Of a stretch of DNA of 64,000 bases, positions 26,795 to 35,529 are shown piece after piece. A program made the position numbers and the translations under genes. Under the pieces are notes generated by a model, which saw only the letters and a list, made by a program, of their open reading frames with translations, was not told where the DNA came from and searched no databases. Position 1 is the first letter of the stretch; every line of letters starts with the position of its first letter. The stretch is from Alteromonas lipotrueae (lineage in GTDB: Bacteria > Pseudomonadota > Gammaproteobacteria > Enterobacterales > Alteromonadaceae): the NCBI RefSeq assembly GCF_019249215.1, contig NZ_JAESDI010000005.1, positions 248,001 to 312,000 of the forward strand, given 5' to 3'.

Positions 26795-28437
26795 TATGTT
26801 GTCCCCATAAAGGTGTCTAAGTCGTTGCGAAGCGTGGTGTATTTTTCTTCGTGTTGGGCCTTTAGTGGCATGTCATCAATAAGTTTATAAAGTCGTCGGC
26901 ATTCTCTGAATAAATCAGGGTCTGGCTTTTGGTTTTTACTCAATATCTGTAATAAGCATTGCAATAGATTAAGGGCTACACCGGTATTTACTGGCGAAAA
27001 ACCTTGTGCAAGGGCAAAGGAGTCTTTTGCTTTTTCATATTGCCCTTGTTGGTAAAGCTGAATGCCTTCACGGTTAAACTGCTGATAGTTTGTAAGATTT
27101 TGTTGGGCTTTAGCAGACTCTGAATGTAATAAAAAGTTACTGTTGGAATCGAATTCTAAATTCTGCTGTTTAATAATGTCTTGAAGTTGCAGTGCATCTT
27201 CAAATTCACCAAGGTCGTACATGACTTTAAGGCTATCGGGTATAAATGCGATTGGTGGCGTGGTGTACTTTTCGTCTATAGCAGCTTGTGATTGCGCCAA
27301 GTTCTTTTTGGCATCCAGCATTTTCCCATCAATAGCATTAACACGTGCGTTAATGATGCTGCCAAAAATACTGACATCAAAATCCTCGTCTATACGTAAT
27401 ATATTTTCATCAAACTTACCTCGTTGTAGGGCAAGTAAAGCCTCTTGTTGATAGCGGTTTCGTGTGCGTTTGTCGTCGGTATATTCAGCGACATCAAGCA
27501 AGCTTCGAATAAAACCACACCAATGCAGGCTGTTTTGATGCACGGTTCTTTTAGATAGATCCCAAATGGCTAAACTAGAAGTAGAGGCTAAAATGTAATC
27601 GTTATGGTTACGGGCAATTGAACATGCACTAAAATGCCTAGGAAGTGAAAAGGGCGAAAGCTTTATAGCCTGCTTAATCGCAGTAATTGCAGTTTCACCT
27701 TGGTTCTTTGCATCATTGGCTTTAGCCAATACATCATGTGCTTCTGCATTGAAACGATTGCGTTTAACGATATCCTCGGCAATACCAATGGCTTTATCGT
27801 AATTACCTAAGGCGAGATAGGTTTTTGCCAATGCAACTTTGGCCCAAATTATTGGTTTTCCTTCTAAATAGGGCGTAAGGACGTCCAACGCTTTGTCGTT
27901 TTGTTCCAGGCGCAAATACAGTTCAACTAACAACTGCTCACACGTGCCTTTATAGGGCGATGGCGCACTAATAAGATCTTCACACAAATCGATGGCATTG
28001 TTGATATTTTCATTGGCCACCTCTTGCAAGACTGTCCCTAAAAATTGTCGTTTTTGCCAGGCGCGGGTAATACGTGTTTTAAGTTGTACCTGCGAAAAAG
28101 GCTTAATAAGATAATCATCAGGGCGTCGTTCAATAGAGCCAAGTACTATAGGACGCGCACTATCAGCGCTAATTAATATAAATACGGTGGTGGGCTTAAT
28201 TAAACGCTTTATTCTAAGCTCTTCAATAAGCTCGAAACCGTTTTTTTTGTCTACCCCTAAATGAAGATCGCAAACAACAATATCAAATTTTTGTTTTTTA
28301 CAAAGAGACAAAGCCTTTTCCGCAGAAGATTTGGTGACAACGTCACTTGCGCCCATGGAGTGCAATAATCCACGTAGCAGTAAGAGAAAAGGGCGTTGAT
28401 CTTCAACAATAAGCACCTGCTTATTCGAAAAGTTCAT
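26794..28437 (-). CDS. Response regulator with REC domain and C-terminal TPR repeats (second paralogue)
   Basis: A 547-aa protein with the same layout and length as the one at 8835. The receiver domain (about 5-125) has VEDQ, Asp57 in IVVCDLHLG and the lysine in DYLIKPFS. TPR units follow through the rest (for example ALAKTYLALGNYDKAIGIAEDIV near 200 and GIQLYQQGQYEKAKDSFALAQ near 460). No output domain is present, so it most likely relays a phosphorylation signal by binding another protein. It overlaps the lipoprotein gene by TAATG. Confidence 0.85.
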   Translation of the reverse strand: MNFSNKQVLIVEDQRPFLLLLRGLLHSMGASDVVTKSSAEKALSLCKKQKFDIVVCDLHLGVDKKNGFELIEELRIKRLIKPTTVFILISADSARPIVLGSIERRPDDYLIKPFSQVQLKTRITRAWQKRQFLGTVLQEVANENINNAIDLCEDLISAPSPYKGTCEQLLVELYLRLEQNDKALDVLTPYLEGKPIIWAKVALAKTYLALGNYDKAIGIAEDIVKRNRFNAEAHDVLAKANDAKNQGETAITAIKQAIKLSPFSLPRHFSACSIARNHNDYILASTSSLAIWDLSKRTVHQNSLHWCGFIRSLLDVAEYTDDKRTRNRYQQEALLALQRGKFDENILRIDEDFDVSIFGSIINARVNAIDGKMLDAKKNLAQSQAAIDEKYTTPPIAFIPDSLKVMYDLGEFEDALQLQDIIKQQNLEFDSNSNFLLHSESAKAQQNLTNYQQFNREGIQLYQQGQYEKAKDSFALAQGFSPVNTGVALNLLQCLLQILSKNQKPDPDLFRECRRLYKLIDDMPLKAQHEEKYTTLRNDLDTFMGTT

Positions 28438-28584
28438 TTTTCATCCAATGATAACCATGACACTTTAACTACTTGAGAGGTTCTATACATGATTGTTTAA
28501 AATAACGATTAGAGCAAGAATAAGCTTAAGAAAAACATTATCTTGCCGACACCATAGGTATGAATTTTAAATCTTCCTATTTTT

Positions 28585-29115
28585 GTGTCTGATAACGATA
28601 TAAATCAATTAAAATCCATAGACCCCAGCATGGCATGGGAATGGAACGGCACCCTGTCAAAAGCAGCGGGTAATGCCACGCTTTTTGCTTTGTATTTGGC
28701 AATGCAACAAAGTGCGCTTGCCGACACGATATCGATAGAAAGTCTTAGCGAAAACGAAGCCACTAATGACATTACGCAACGGCTAGAAGCACTTAATTTC
28801 TATCGCAAAACCCCACTTTTTGCGAGTGACTCAGACTGGTTGCACATGAATCGATTGTCTCAAACAATAGCGCATCAAGTAGCACTACAAGAGCCCACAT
28901 CACTGCAGTTTGACGAAGTACGTCTTCACAATGAAATGCACCCAGTACCTCTTGCACAAACCAATGACGCAAAGAAAATTAGCCAAGATATTATTACGAA
29001 CTGTTCGTTAGCCACTCAAAAGCGCATTGCCGCTACTTATTCCACCTCTATTGATGAAGACAACACAATGCTTAGTGACATTATTGAGCAGTCTGAATCC
29101 TTTCTTGCTGCTTAA
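28585..29115 (+). CDS. Hypothetical protein, possibly VC2046/SO_2500 family
   Basis: A 176-aa soluble protein. The segment WEWNGTLSKAAGNATLFALYLAMQQSALAD and the later SDWLHMNRLSQTIAHQVALQ recall the small gammaproteobacterial family named after VC2046 of Vibrio cholerae, which has no assigned function. The match is from memory and moderate at best. It begins with GTG at 28585, with no clear Shine-Dalgarno sequence, and is divergent from the REC-TPR gene. The trhO gene follows 84 bp downstream. Confidence 0.6.
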   Translation: MSDNDINQLKSIDPSMAWEWNGTLSKAAGNATLFALYLAMQQSALADTISIESLSENEATNDITQRLEALNFYRKTPLFASDSDWLHMNRLSQTIAHQVALQEPTSLQFDEVRLHNEMHPVPLAQTNDAKKISQDIITNCSLATQKRIAATYSTSIDEDNTMLSDIIEQSESFLAA

Positions 29116-29199
29116 CTGGAAATTTTAAAACTGGTTTGATATAGTGCGCGCCGCATTTTTGCACTGGTTTTACGTTCCAACTAGCAAAGGTAAATTACT

Positions 29200-30195
29200 A
29201 TGTCTAAATATATCGTTTGCGCGATGTACAAATTCGTTGCGCTTGAAAACTTTGAGGCCATGCGTCAACCACTATTAACTGCCATGGAATCTAATGGCAT
29301 TAAAGGTACGCTTTTACTTGCCAGCGAAGGCATTAATGGCACCGTTTCAGGCACGCGAGAAGGTATTGATGGGTTACTCCAATATCTTAACGCCGACGAG
29401 AGAATTAATCCTATCTCTTGTAAAGAGTCACTTCACGAAGAACAGCCTTTTTATCGCACCAAGGTCAAGCTTAAAAAAGAAATCGTCACCATGGGTGTTG
29501 AAGGTATCGACCCGCGTAAAACCGTAGGTACGTACGTGAAACCTAGTGACTGGAACGCGTTAATTAGCGATCCCGACGTCACCGTGATAGATACCCGTAA
29601 CGGCTATGAAATCGAAATCGGCACCTTCAAGCACGCTATCGATCCAAAAACGGAGACTTTTCGCGAGTTTCCAGAATATGTCGCTAAAACATTAAGCCCA
29701 GAGAAAAACAAAAAAGTAGCCATGTTTTGCACCGGCGGTATTCGCTGTGAAAAATCTACGGCCTATTTAAAAGAGCAGGGGTTTGACGAGGTATACCATC
29801 TGGAAGGCGGTATTCTTCAATATTTAGAAGATGTACCAAAAGAAGAATCATTGTGGGAAGGCGATTGTTTTGTATTTGATAATCGTGTGGCTGTGAATCA
29901 CGACCTTGAAAAAAGTGATTATCATCAATGTTATGCCTGTCGCTTACCGATTACAGATGAAGACATGCAAAGTGAGAAGTATGAGTCTGGCGTAAGCTGC
30001 CCGCATTGTTTTGGTACCCATACAGAAGATCAACTTTCTCGTTTTCGTGAACGTGAAAAACAAGTTAATCTTGCGAAGATGAGACAGCAAGAACACGTGG
30101 GTACAGAGGCGCGAATCACCATGGAACAAAAGCGTGAAGAAAAAGCCCGTTTGCAACGTGAACGCGCGTTAAAAGCAAGAGAAAATCAGGCATAG
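29200..30195 (+). CDS. trhO: TrhO, tRNA uridine-34 5-hydroxylase (rhodanese fold)
   Basis: A 331-aa protein of the YceA/TrhO family. The N-terminal acylphosphatase-like part has [13 protein letters not shown], the rhodanese domain has the active-site cysteine in [11 protein letters not shown], and the C-terminal part holds a zinc-like CxxC pair (CYACR, CPHCF) ending in a basic coiled tail. TrhO makes ho5U34 in tRNA, the first step of cmo5U synthesis. It therefore lies on the same modification route as CmoM at 5379 in this window. Start ATG 29200 behind AAAGGTAAATTACT. Confidence 0.92.
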   Translation: MSKYIVCAMYKFVALENFEAMRQPLLTAMESNGIKGTLLLASEGINGTVSGTREGIDGLLQYLNADERINPISCKESLHEEQPFYRTKVKLKKEIVTMGVEGIDPRKTVGTYVKPSDWNALISDPDVTVIDTRNGYEIEIGTFKHAIDPKTETFREFPEYVAKTLSPEKNKKVAMFCTGGIRCEKSTAYLKEQGFDEVYHLEGGILQYLEDVPKEESLWEGDCFVFDNRVAVNHDLEKSDYHQCYACRLPITDEDMQSEKYESGVSCPHCFGTHTEDQLSRFREREKQVNLAKMRQQEHVGTEARITMEQKREEKARLQRERALKARENQA

Positions 30196-30257
30196 ACACT
30201 ACTCAATAACGGCGTTACACTCACCCTCTATGTAGTTGCTAAAAAAAGGGAAAGCGC

Positions 30258-30500
30258 GTGACCGCTCAACTTTCAGACGAAAAAATTGAAGAAATAAAGA
30301 AAGATTTTACCTTCTTCGACCAAGATGGTAATGGTCAAATTGATTTAACGGAGTTTATCGAGTTATTAACCGTTATTTCGCCAAAAACAAAAGCCAGCCA
30401 TGTGCAGGAAGGTTTTAAATTAATAGACAGCAATAACGACGGCTATATCGACTTTGAGGAATTCCTTGAGTGGTGGCAAGAGTGTTGGTGGGAATATTAA
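30258..30500 (+). CDS. Small two-EF-hand calcium-binding protein
   Basis: An 80-aa protein made of little more than two EF-hand loops: DQDGNGQIDLTEF (about residues 21-33) and DSNNDGYIDFEEF (about 57-69). Both have acidic residues at positions 1, 3, 5 and 12, so calcium binding is very likely. There is no signal peptide, so it is probably a cytoplasmic calmodulin-like buffer or sensor. GTG start at 30258 behind AAAGGGAAAGCGC. It lies downstream of trhO and ends at a strong terminator. Confidence 0.88.
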   Translation: MTAQLSDEKIEEIKKDFTFFDQDGNGQIDLTEFIELLTVISPKTKASHVQEGFKLIDSNNDGYIDFEEFLEWWQECWWEY

Positions 30501-30515
30501 TACTAACTGAATGTT

Positions 30516-30545
30516 AAAAAAGCGAGCTTTTAGCTCGCTTTTTTT
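30516..30545 (+). terminator. Rho-independent terminator after the EF-hand gene
   Basis: A 13-bp perfect stem (30516-30528 with 30532-30544) with a TTT loop and a T-run. Confidence 0.93.
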
Positions 30546-30634
30546 ATAGTAAAATTAACGGTAATAAAGTTGAGAATACAACCGGCACGGTTTACTCACG
30601 TTGTCGTTTAGAAAAAAGGGTAAGGACTTTTAGC

Positions 30635-31375
30635 ATGAGCTCTGAGGTAACAAAACGTCTTAATAAATATATCAGTGATACAGGGCTGTGCTCACGACGT
30701 GAAGCTGATAAATTAATTGAGCAAAATCGAGTTACCATTAACGATAAGCTGCCTGAGCTGGGCACCAAAGTTGCGCAAGGCGATAAAGTGAAGGTTGATG
30801 GAAAGCTTGTTAAAGCGGTAGCCGAAGATAAATCAGACCGCATTTATTTGGTATACAACAAGCCTATTGGCATTACCTGTACTACCGAGCGTCATGTGAA
30901 AGGCAATATCATCGATGCAATCAAGCACAAACAGAGAATCTTTCCAGTAGGCAGACTCGATAAGCCATCAGAAGGACTGATTATTCTGACCAGTGATGGC
31001 GATATTGTGAATAAAATTCTGCGCGCTGAAAATGCCCATGATAAAGAATACGAAGTTACGGTTAACCAACCCATCAGTGAGCGTTTTGTACAAAAAATGG
31101 CAAGAGGCGTTCCCATTTTAGGAACGTTAACTAAACCGTGTAAGGTAAATGCTCGTGGTAAGTTTCAGTTTTCAATAATTCTAACCCAGGGCTTAAACCG
31201 ACAAATCCGTCGCATGTGCGAGTTCCTCGGTTATGAAGTTACCAAGTTGAAACGCACGCGCATTATGCATCTAGAGCTAGGTAACTTAAAGCCAGGCCAA
31301 TGGCGAAACCTTACTGAAAAAGAGCTTAATCAGCTAAATAACGCCGTACAACAATCGTCTAAAACAGCAGGGTAG
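30635..31375 (+). CDS. rluF: RluF, 23S rRNA pseudouridine synthase
   Basis: A 246-aa protein with an N-terminal S4 RNA-binding domain (RLNKYISDTGLCSRREADKLI) and a RsuA/RluB-type catalytic domain with Asp109 in GRLDKPSEGL. The motifs HDKEYEVTV, GVPILGT and LTQGLNRQIRRMCEFLGYEV are those of RluF, which modifies U2604 of 23S rRNA. It lacks the basic C-terminal tail of the E. coli protein. It is the last clearly backbone gene before the accessory region. Confidence 0.9.
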   Translation: MSSEVTKRLNKYISDTGLCSRREADKLIEQNRVTINDKLPELGTKVAQGDKVKVDGKLVKAVAEDKSDRIYLVYNKPIGITCTTERHVKGNIIDAIKHKQRIFPVGRLDKPSEGLIILTSDGDIVNKILRAENAHDKEYEVTVNQPISERFVQKMARGVPILGTLTKPCKVNARGKFQFSIILTQGLNRQIRRMCEFLGYEVTKLKRTRIMHLELGNLKPGQWRNLTEKELNQLNNAVQQSSKTAG

Positions 31376-31393
31376 GCGATGCTAATAGAGGGA

Positions 31394-31422
31394 GCCAGTA
31401 TAGAAACACAATAGTTACTGGC
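31394..31422 (+). terminator. Weak hairpin downstream of rluF
   Basis: GCCAGTA (31394-31400) pairs with TACTGGC (31416-31422) over a 15-nt loop. Only a poor T-run follows, so termination is possible but not certain. Confidence 0.3.
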
Positions 31423-31559
31423 ACCTTCTTAGCTTTGTGATAGCAAATTGTCCGCCGTGTGAAGTGCCTAGTAATCCTTGGAAATACAAACTTCGACAGG
31501 CGATTACGTTTATCTTTAAAACAGCGAGTAGGTAAGGGGAAATCATATATAACAGGATG

Positions 31560-31916
31560 TTAGGTATTCCCTTTAATCAAATACAGAATGTCAATAATTG
31601 CTGACTTTAACAATAGACCTACACAAGACAACAAGCTCTTGAAGGCCATAATAACCAAAGCAATACCAACCAATGAATCTACAGGCATAAAAGTAAACAT
31701 ATAAATAGCTTGCCCAAGCATAATGCCTATAAAAATGCTTTCATAAGAAACATGCCTATCTAATAGCACTAAAAATCCTGCTAATAGTAGTGCGCCAGTG
31801 TAATAAAAAGTCTCTGTGTCCCAAGGTTCAATCTCACCGGTAATATAGGGTGAAAAAAACAAAATAGCAGCACCTAACAAGGTTGATATAGACAAACTAA
31901 AAAGAAACTGTCTCAT
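31560..31916 (-). CDS. Small predicted integral membrane protein, unknown
   Basis: A 118-aa hydrophobic protein with about four membrane segments (5-24, 40-56, 60-80, 83-112). I do not recognise the family. The start ATG follows AGGGAAAAAACCA, a usable ribosome-binding site. It lies between rluF and a second small membrane gene on the same strand, 85 bp apart. The position, at the edge of the catabolic island, makes it a candidate junction gene. Confidence 0.6.
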   Translation of the reverse strand: MRQFLFSLSISTLLGAAILFFSPYITGEIEPWDTETFYYTGALLLAGFLVLLDRHVSYESIFIGIMLGQAIYMFTFMPVDSLVGIALVIMAFKSLLSCVGLLLKSAIIDILYLIKGNT

Positions 31917-32000
31917 TGGTTTTTTCCCTATTAGCCATTATTTGAGTAAATGGCTTTTACTATTTTTTCGTGAGATTAACTTCGATAACCAACAGCATTA

Positions 32001-32411
32001 TTAAAGTAATAAAAGTATAATCCGAAAGGTAAATAGGCTAATGAAAAAAGCTATTAATACCCCATACACAGTACCAAACTTACCAAAGAAGAAGGTTGCC
32101 CTCCTAGAATTAGCGTTTACTAAAGCTAAGGACGATGGGATTAATAGAGTGGCAGAATACCCAAATAAAGGAACATTAATAAACACTAAGCCTACCGAAC
32201 TTGCGGCAGGTTCAGTTGATGCGGGGGTTATGATAAACATCGGCCAATATGAAATAGCTAAAGCAAACAGTGCGCAAATCAAGCCTAAAATTATATCTTC
32301 CTGTAAAACTTCTTGCCTAGCATGGGGCCTAGTTAACACCCAAAACACTACTTTTAAAAAAGAGCAAAGTGTCTTGTAAATACGATTATGTATCGTTATT
32401 TCGCCTCGCAC
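32001..32411 (-). CDS. Small predicted membrane protein, unknown
   Basis: A 136-aa protein with a cationic N-terminus and three hydrophobic segments (about 42-62, 73-97, 108-136), ending in a run of leucines. The start is a GTG at 32411 with no good ribosome-binding site, so the N-terminus is uncertain. The overall YIP1-like shape (membrane segments after a TRPHARQEV stretch near 28-36) is a weak resemblance only. The overlapping plus-strand frame at 32041-32379 is the less likely reading. Confidence 0.5.
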   Translation of the reverse strand: MRGEITIHNRIYKTLCSFLKVVFWVLTRPHARQEVLQEDIILGLICALFALAISYWPMFIITPASTEPAASSVGLVFINVPLFGYSATLLIPSSLALVNANSRRATFFFGKFGTVYGVLIAFFISLFTFRIILLLL

Positions 32412-32442
32412 AAAAGGGTTCAGCTAAAAAGAACGAAACACC

Positions 32443-33390
32443 TTAAGACGATGAGTTTCTGTATGCACTTGGTGATTGTTGATAAGTGCGTAAAAAGTGT
32501 TTTCTAAAGTGCTGACTATTCGCATACCCCAAATCCTGAGCAATGGTTTCAACATTAGCTTGAGTCTCTTTTAGTTTGGTTGCGGCCAGCTCCATTCGAT
32601 GTTGATGTAAGTAATTCATCGGCGTGTTATCTAGTATGTTGTTAAATCGTTTGGCGAACGCTGTCCGCGACAATCCTGCTTCTTTGGCCATCAATTCCAC
32701 ACTCCACTTTTTTTGTGGCGTTTTATGTAACGCAATTAATAGCGGTTGCAAATAGGGGTCTTTAATGGCGGCCAGTAATCCCGATGAATAGTGTGTTTGA
32801 GCGACATGGGCGCGTAACTGGCTGACTAAAAGCGCTTCACTGATATGGTTTCTAATCGCATATTCTCCCGGTTGCATATTGGTTTTTTCTTGAGCAATGG
32901 CGTAGAGGGCAGAACGAATCAAATGAAACTCTTGGCATTCATGTTTACGTAATACTAAAAAATGTGGCAAGGCATTGAATAAACTACTTCGGCTTTGTTC
33001 CTCGATTTCAAACACTAAACTCAGCAAGCGAGTTTTTTCACCACTGCCTCCCCAATGAGTTTCGTAATAGGCACCAGGTGGATGTTGCTCAAACCCAATA
33101 AAGCGTTCCTCATCTGAGTTCCAGACGTCAGCCACAGGATGAATCTCTACTTGGTGATCAGAACTGAGTGACATAGGCCCACCACGGGGAAAGATAAAAG
33201 AATCGCCTGCGTGAAGTTCAATTGGATCTTCTCCCTCTGGTGTTATCCAGCAACTGTTTTCAATCACATTAAAGCTGAAGCCGTAGTCAAAACCCTGTGA
33301 GCTAAACCCCCAAGGGGCGCTTAAGTGATAGGTTCCGATCAACATATTTTTTATTTTTAGGGAAAGTAACGTTTCGCTTAAGAGGTCCAT
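32443..33390 (-). CDS. AraC-family transcriptional regulator
   Basis: A 315-aa protein with an N-terminal cupin-like sensor region (about 15-165) and a C-terminal double helix-turn-helix AraC domain (about 215-313). Its two recognition segments are WSVELMAKEAGLSRTAFAKRF and VETIAQDLGYANSQHFRKHF. It is divergent from the CrtI-like oxidoreductase at 33507, with 116 bp between them, so it most likely controls that gene. It is the leftmost gene of the catabolic island, and the inducer is unknown. Confidence 0.9.
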   Translation of the reverse strand: MDLLSETLLSLKIKNMLIGTYHLSAPWGFSSQGFDYGFSFNVIENSCWITPEGEDPIELHAGDSFIFPRGGPMSLSSDHQVEIHPVADVWNSDEERFIGFEQHPPGAYYETHWGGSGEKTRLLSLVFEIEEQSRSSLFNALPHFLVLRKHECQEFHLIRSALYAIAQEKTNMQPGEYAIRNHISEALLVSQLRAHVAQTHYSSGLLAAIKDPYLQPLLIALHKTPQKKWSVELMAKEAGLSRTAFAKRFNNILDNTPMNYLHQHRMELAATKLKETQANVETIAQDLGYANSQHFRKHFLRTYQQSPSAYRNSSS

Positions 33391-33506
33391 AGTCCTTCCT
33401 TATGTACGATTTGATCTAAAAAAGGTGTATTTCGCACTTATTGGTGTTTTTCAGAAAGGATAGACTATAACCCAATCTATAAAAAAAAATAATAGGAGTG
33501 AGTGAG

Positions 33507-35093
33507 ATGAGTCATTATGACGTTGTTGTAATGGGCGCCGGCCACAATGGTTTGGTTGCTGCTGCCTACATGGCGAAAGCCGGCAAAAAAGTAATTGTCT
33601 TGGAGCGGCAGCCTTTTTACGGTGGTGGTGTCACAACAAGAGAGTTGATGACCCCTGGTTATTTTAATGACGAGCATTCTGCAACGCACGTTATGATTTT
33701 AGCGAACCCTTTAATACAAAATGACGAACTGGGTTTGCAGTCTAAGTTTGGTTTGAGTTATGACTACATGGATCGCAGTGTCGTGAGTGTGTGGGATGAT
33801 GGCACTGTTCTCGTTTCATGGAAAGATCTTGATCGGACCTGTGAAGAGTTAGCGAAAGTTTCTCCTCGTGATGCCGAAATGTATCGACAGTTTGTTCAAG
33901 CGGGGCAGAAAGTTTTGCCCATGATGATGACAGGACTTGCTATTCCGCCAACGCCATTAGGTGCGTTTGTCGCCATGATGGATCAATCCGATCAGGGACG
34001 TTTTATGTTTGATATGATGCAGCGTAGCGCTCGCGACATAATCGAAGAAACATTTGAAAATGAGCTGGTTAAATTGCATTTGCTTCGTGCCGTCGCTGAA
34101 GCCTTGATTAATCCTGACGATTTAGGTACAGGCATTGCGGCTTTCATGTCTAACGCCATGCTTCATACCTATGGTGGTGGTGTCCCAAAAGGTGGATCTG
34201 GAAAACTTTCTGAATCCTTAGTTAAATGTATTGAGCATTATGGTGGGGAAGTGCGGTGTGATGCTGAAGTGGCACGCGTCATCGTCTCTTCTGGAAAAGC
34301 GACAGGACTTGAACTAATAAACGGAGAAACCTTTATGGCGAAAGACGGCGTGATTGGCGCAATCCATCCGCACGTTTTGGATAAGTTCGTTGAGGGGGTT
34401 CCAGAGCCTGTTGTTAAGCGTGCAAAGCGCGTTACGACCACTGAAATATCGGTCAATATGATTCACCTAAATTTGAAAAAGCAAGCGAGCCTGAAGGTCG
34501 GCAAAGAGTATCACTCACATGCGGTAGAACTGATGGACTTTTATACGGTTCGCGACATGTGCATGGAGTTTGATAAAATTCGACGCGGAGTACCGTCATC
34601 TCGTTTGATTGGTGGGTTTGATGTTACTCACACAGATCCATCCAGAGCGCCGGCGGGCAGCGGTGTGTTTTACGGTGTACATCTAGTGCCTGCCAAACTG
34701 CATGAAGGCGGGTTAGAAGGGTGGGATGAGAGCAAAGAAGCCATTGCTGATGAAGCTTTAGCACAATATCGTAAGTTTTATGACGGCATTGACGATGATA
34801 ATATTATAGCGCGTCATATTGGTTCGCCAATGGACCATCAACGTTATAGCCCGAACAGCTTTCTGAATGGCGATATTCATGGTGCGGCAAATCCCTTTTA
34901 TCAAAGTATGGGCCATAGACCGACCCCTGACCTTGGCGATTTCCGAGTCCCTGAAGTAGAAAGCTTGTATCTAGTGGGCCCCGCTATGCACCCAGGTGGT
35001 GGCGTGACAGGCGGAGGCCGTGCAACTGCCATTCAAATGATGGACGACCTTGGTATTGACTACGATAAAGTATTCAATGAGGAAGTGCGATGA
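33507..35093 (+). CDS. NAD(P)/FAD-dependent oxidoreductase, phytoene-desaturase (CrtI)-like
   Basis: A protein of about 528 aa. It has an N-terminal FAD-binding Rossmann motif, VVMGAGHNGLVAAAYMAKAG, followed by EVLERQPFYGGGV-like residues (VLERQPFYGGGV). The C-terminal flavin motif is LYLVGPAMHPGGGVTGGGRATA. The family includes carotenoid desaturases and retinol saturases, and also oxidoreductases in catabolic clusters. Carotenoid genes are absent here, so it probably desaturates or oxidises an alicyclic or isoprenoid-like intermediate (inference). The ATG at 33507 is preferred over GTG 33498, since TAGGAG overlaps the latter. The next gene overlaps by ATGA. Confidence 0.82.
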   Translation: MSHYDVVVMGAGHNGLVAAAYMAKAGKKVIVLERQPFYGGGVTTRELMTPGYFNDEHSATHVMILANPLIQNDELGLQSKFGLSYDYMDRSVVSVWDDGTVLVSWKDLDRTCEELAKVSPRDAEMYRQFVQAGQKVLPMMMTGLAIPPTPLGAFVAMMDQSDQGRFMFDMMQRSARDIIEETFENELVKLHLLRAVAEALINPDDLGTGIAAFMSNAMLHTYGGGVPKGGSGKLSESLVKCIEHYGGEVRCDAEVARVIVSSGKATGLELINGETFMAKDGVIGAIHPHVLDKFVEGVPEPVVKRAKRVTTTEISVNMIHLNLKKQASLKVGKEYHSHAVELMDFYTVRDMCMEFDKIRRGVPSSRLIGGFDVTHTDPSRAPAGSGVFYGVHLVPAKLHEGGLEGWDESKEAIADEALAQYRKFYDGIDDDNIIARHIGSPMDHQRYSPNSFLNGDIHGAANPFYQSMGHRPTPDLGDFRVPEVESLYLVGPAMHPGGGVTGGGRATAIQMMDDLGIDYDKVFNEEVR

Positions 35094-35329
35094 GCCGTTC
35101 CGACAAGAAAAAACAGATGATGGTATACGATGGTCAAGGTAAGGAGCTGATGACCATCCGAGCGCTGGAGCAAGATGGTGACGATCTGGTCATAACGGGA
35201 AAGATATTTGGATCGATGCCAATGAAAGCGCGACTTAAGCCTGAAGAAGCCAGAGCTGCTCTTAAGTTGCTTAATTTCAAAACGATATTATTCGTACTGA
35301 CCATTTTATTTCGTCGTTCGAAATCGTAA
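35090..35329 (+). CDS. Small protein coupled to the CrtI-like oxidoreductase
   Basis: A 79-aa protein of unknown family. Residues 1-55 are hydrophilic with a likely small beta fold (MMVYDGQGKELMTIRALEQDG, DDLVITGKIFGSMPMKARLKP), and about 60-74 are hydrophobic (TILFVLTILF), ending in basic RRSKS. It looks like a soluble domain with a membrane-anchoring tail. The 4-bp ATGA overlap with the oxidoreductase indicates a functional pair, perhaps recruiting the flavoprotein to the membrane (inference). A bidirectional terminator follows. Confidence 0.65.
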   Translation: MSRSDKKKQMMVYDGQGKELMTIRALEQDGDDLVITGKIFGSMPMKARLKPEEARAALKLLNFKTILFVLTILFRRSKS

Positions 35330-35483
35330 CCAATTAAACGTCCTGTCGTGAGAGTAACGATGGTTTTATGTTGCTACTCTCAATGTTGGACGTTTCAATT
35401 TGGATGCTCGCCATCTATTCAATTTTCCTGAGAATCCGTTATTTTCAGGAATGTCACTGCAAATACTTATCCTGTTTAATAAC

Positions 35484-35513
35484 AAAAAAGCCATTCCAAC
35501 GGAATGGCTTTTT
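35484..35513. terminator. Bidirectional terminator between the oxidoreductase pair and the cupin operon
   Basis: A 13-bp perfect stem (35485-35497 with 35501-35513), loop AAC, A-run on the left and T-run on the right. It serves the convergent units ending at 35329 and 35530. Confidence 0.92.
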
Positions 35514-35529
35514 AGACTTTGATTATTCG

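Noticed and set aside
32041-32379. Plus-strand 112-aa open frame
   Set aside because: It overlaps the minus-strand 136-aa membrane protein. It lacks a clear ribosome-binding site, and its composition looks like the complement of a hydrophobic gene.
33507-35093. Carotenoid biosynthesis assignment for the CrtI-like enzyme
   Set aside because: No crtB, crtE, crtY or crtZ gene is near; the neighbours are catabolic.
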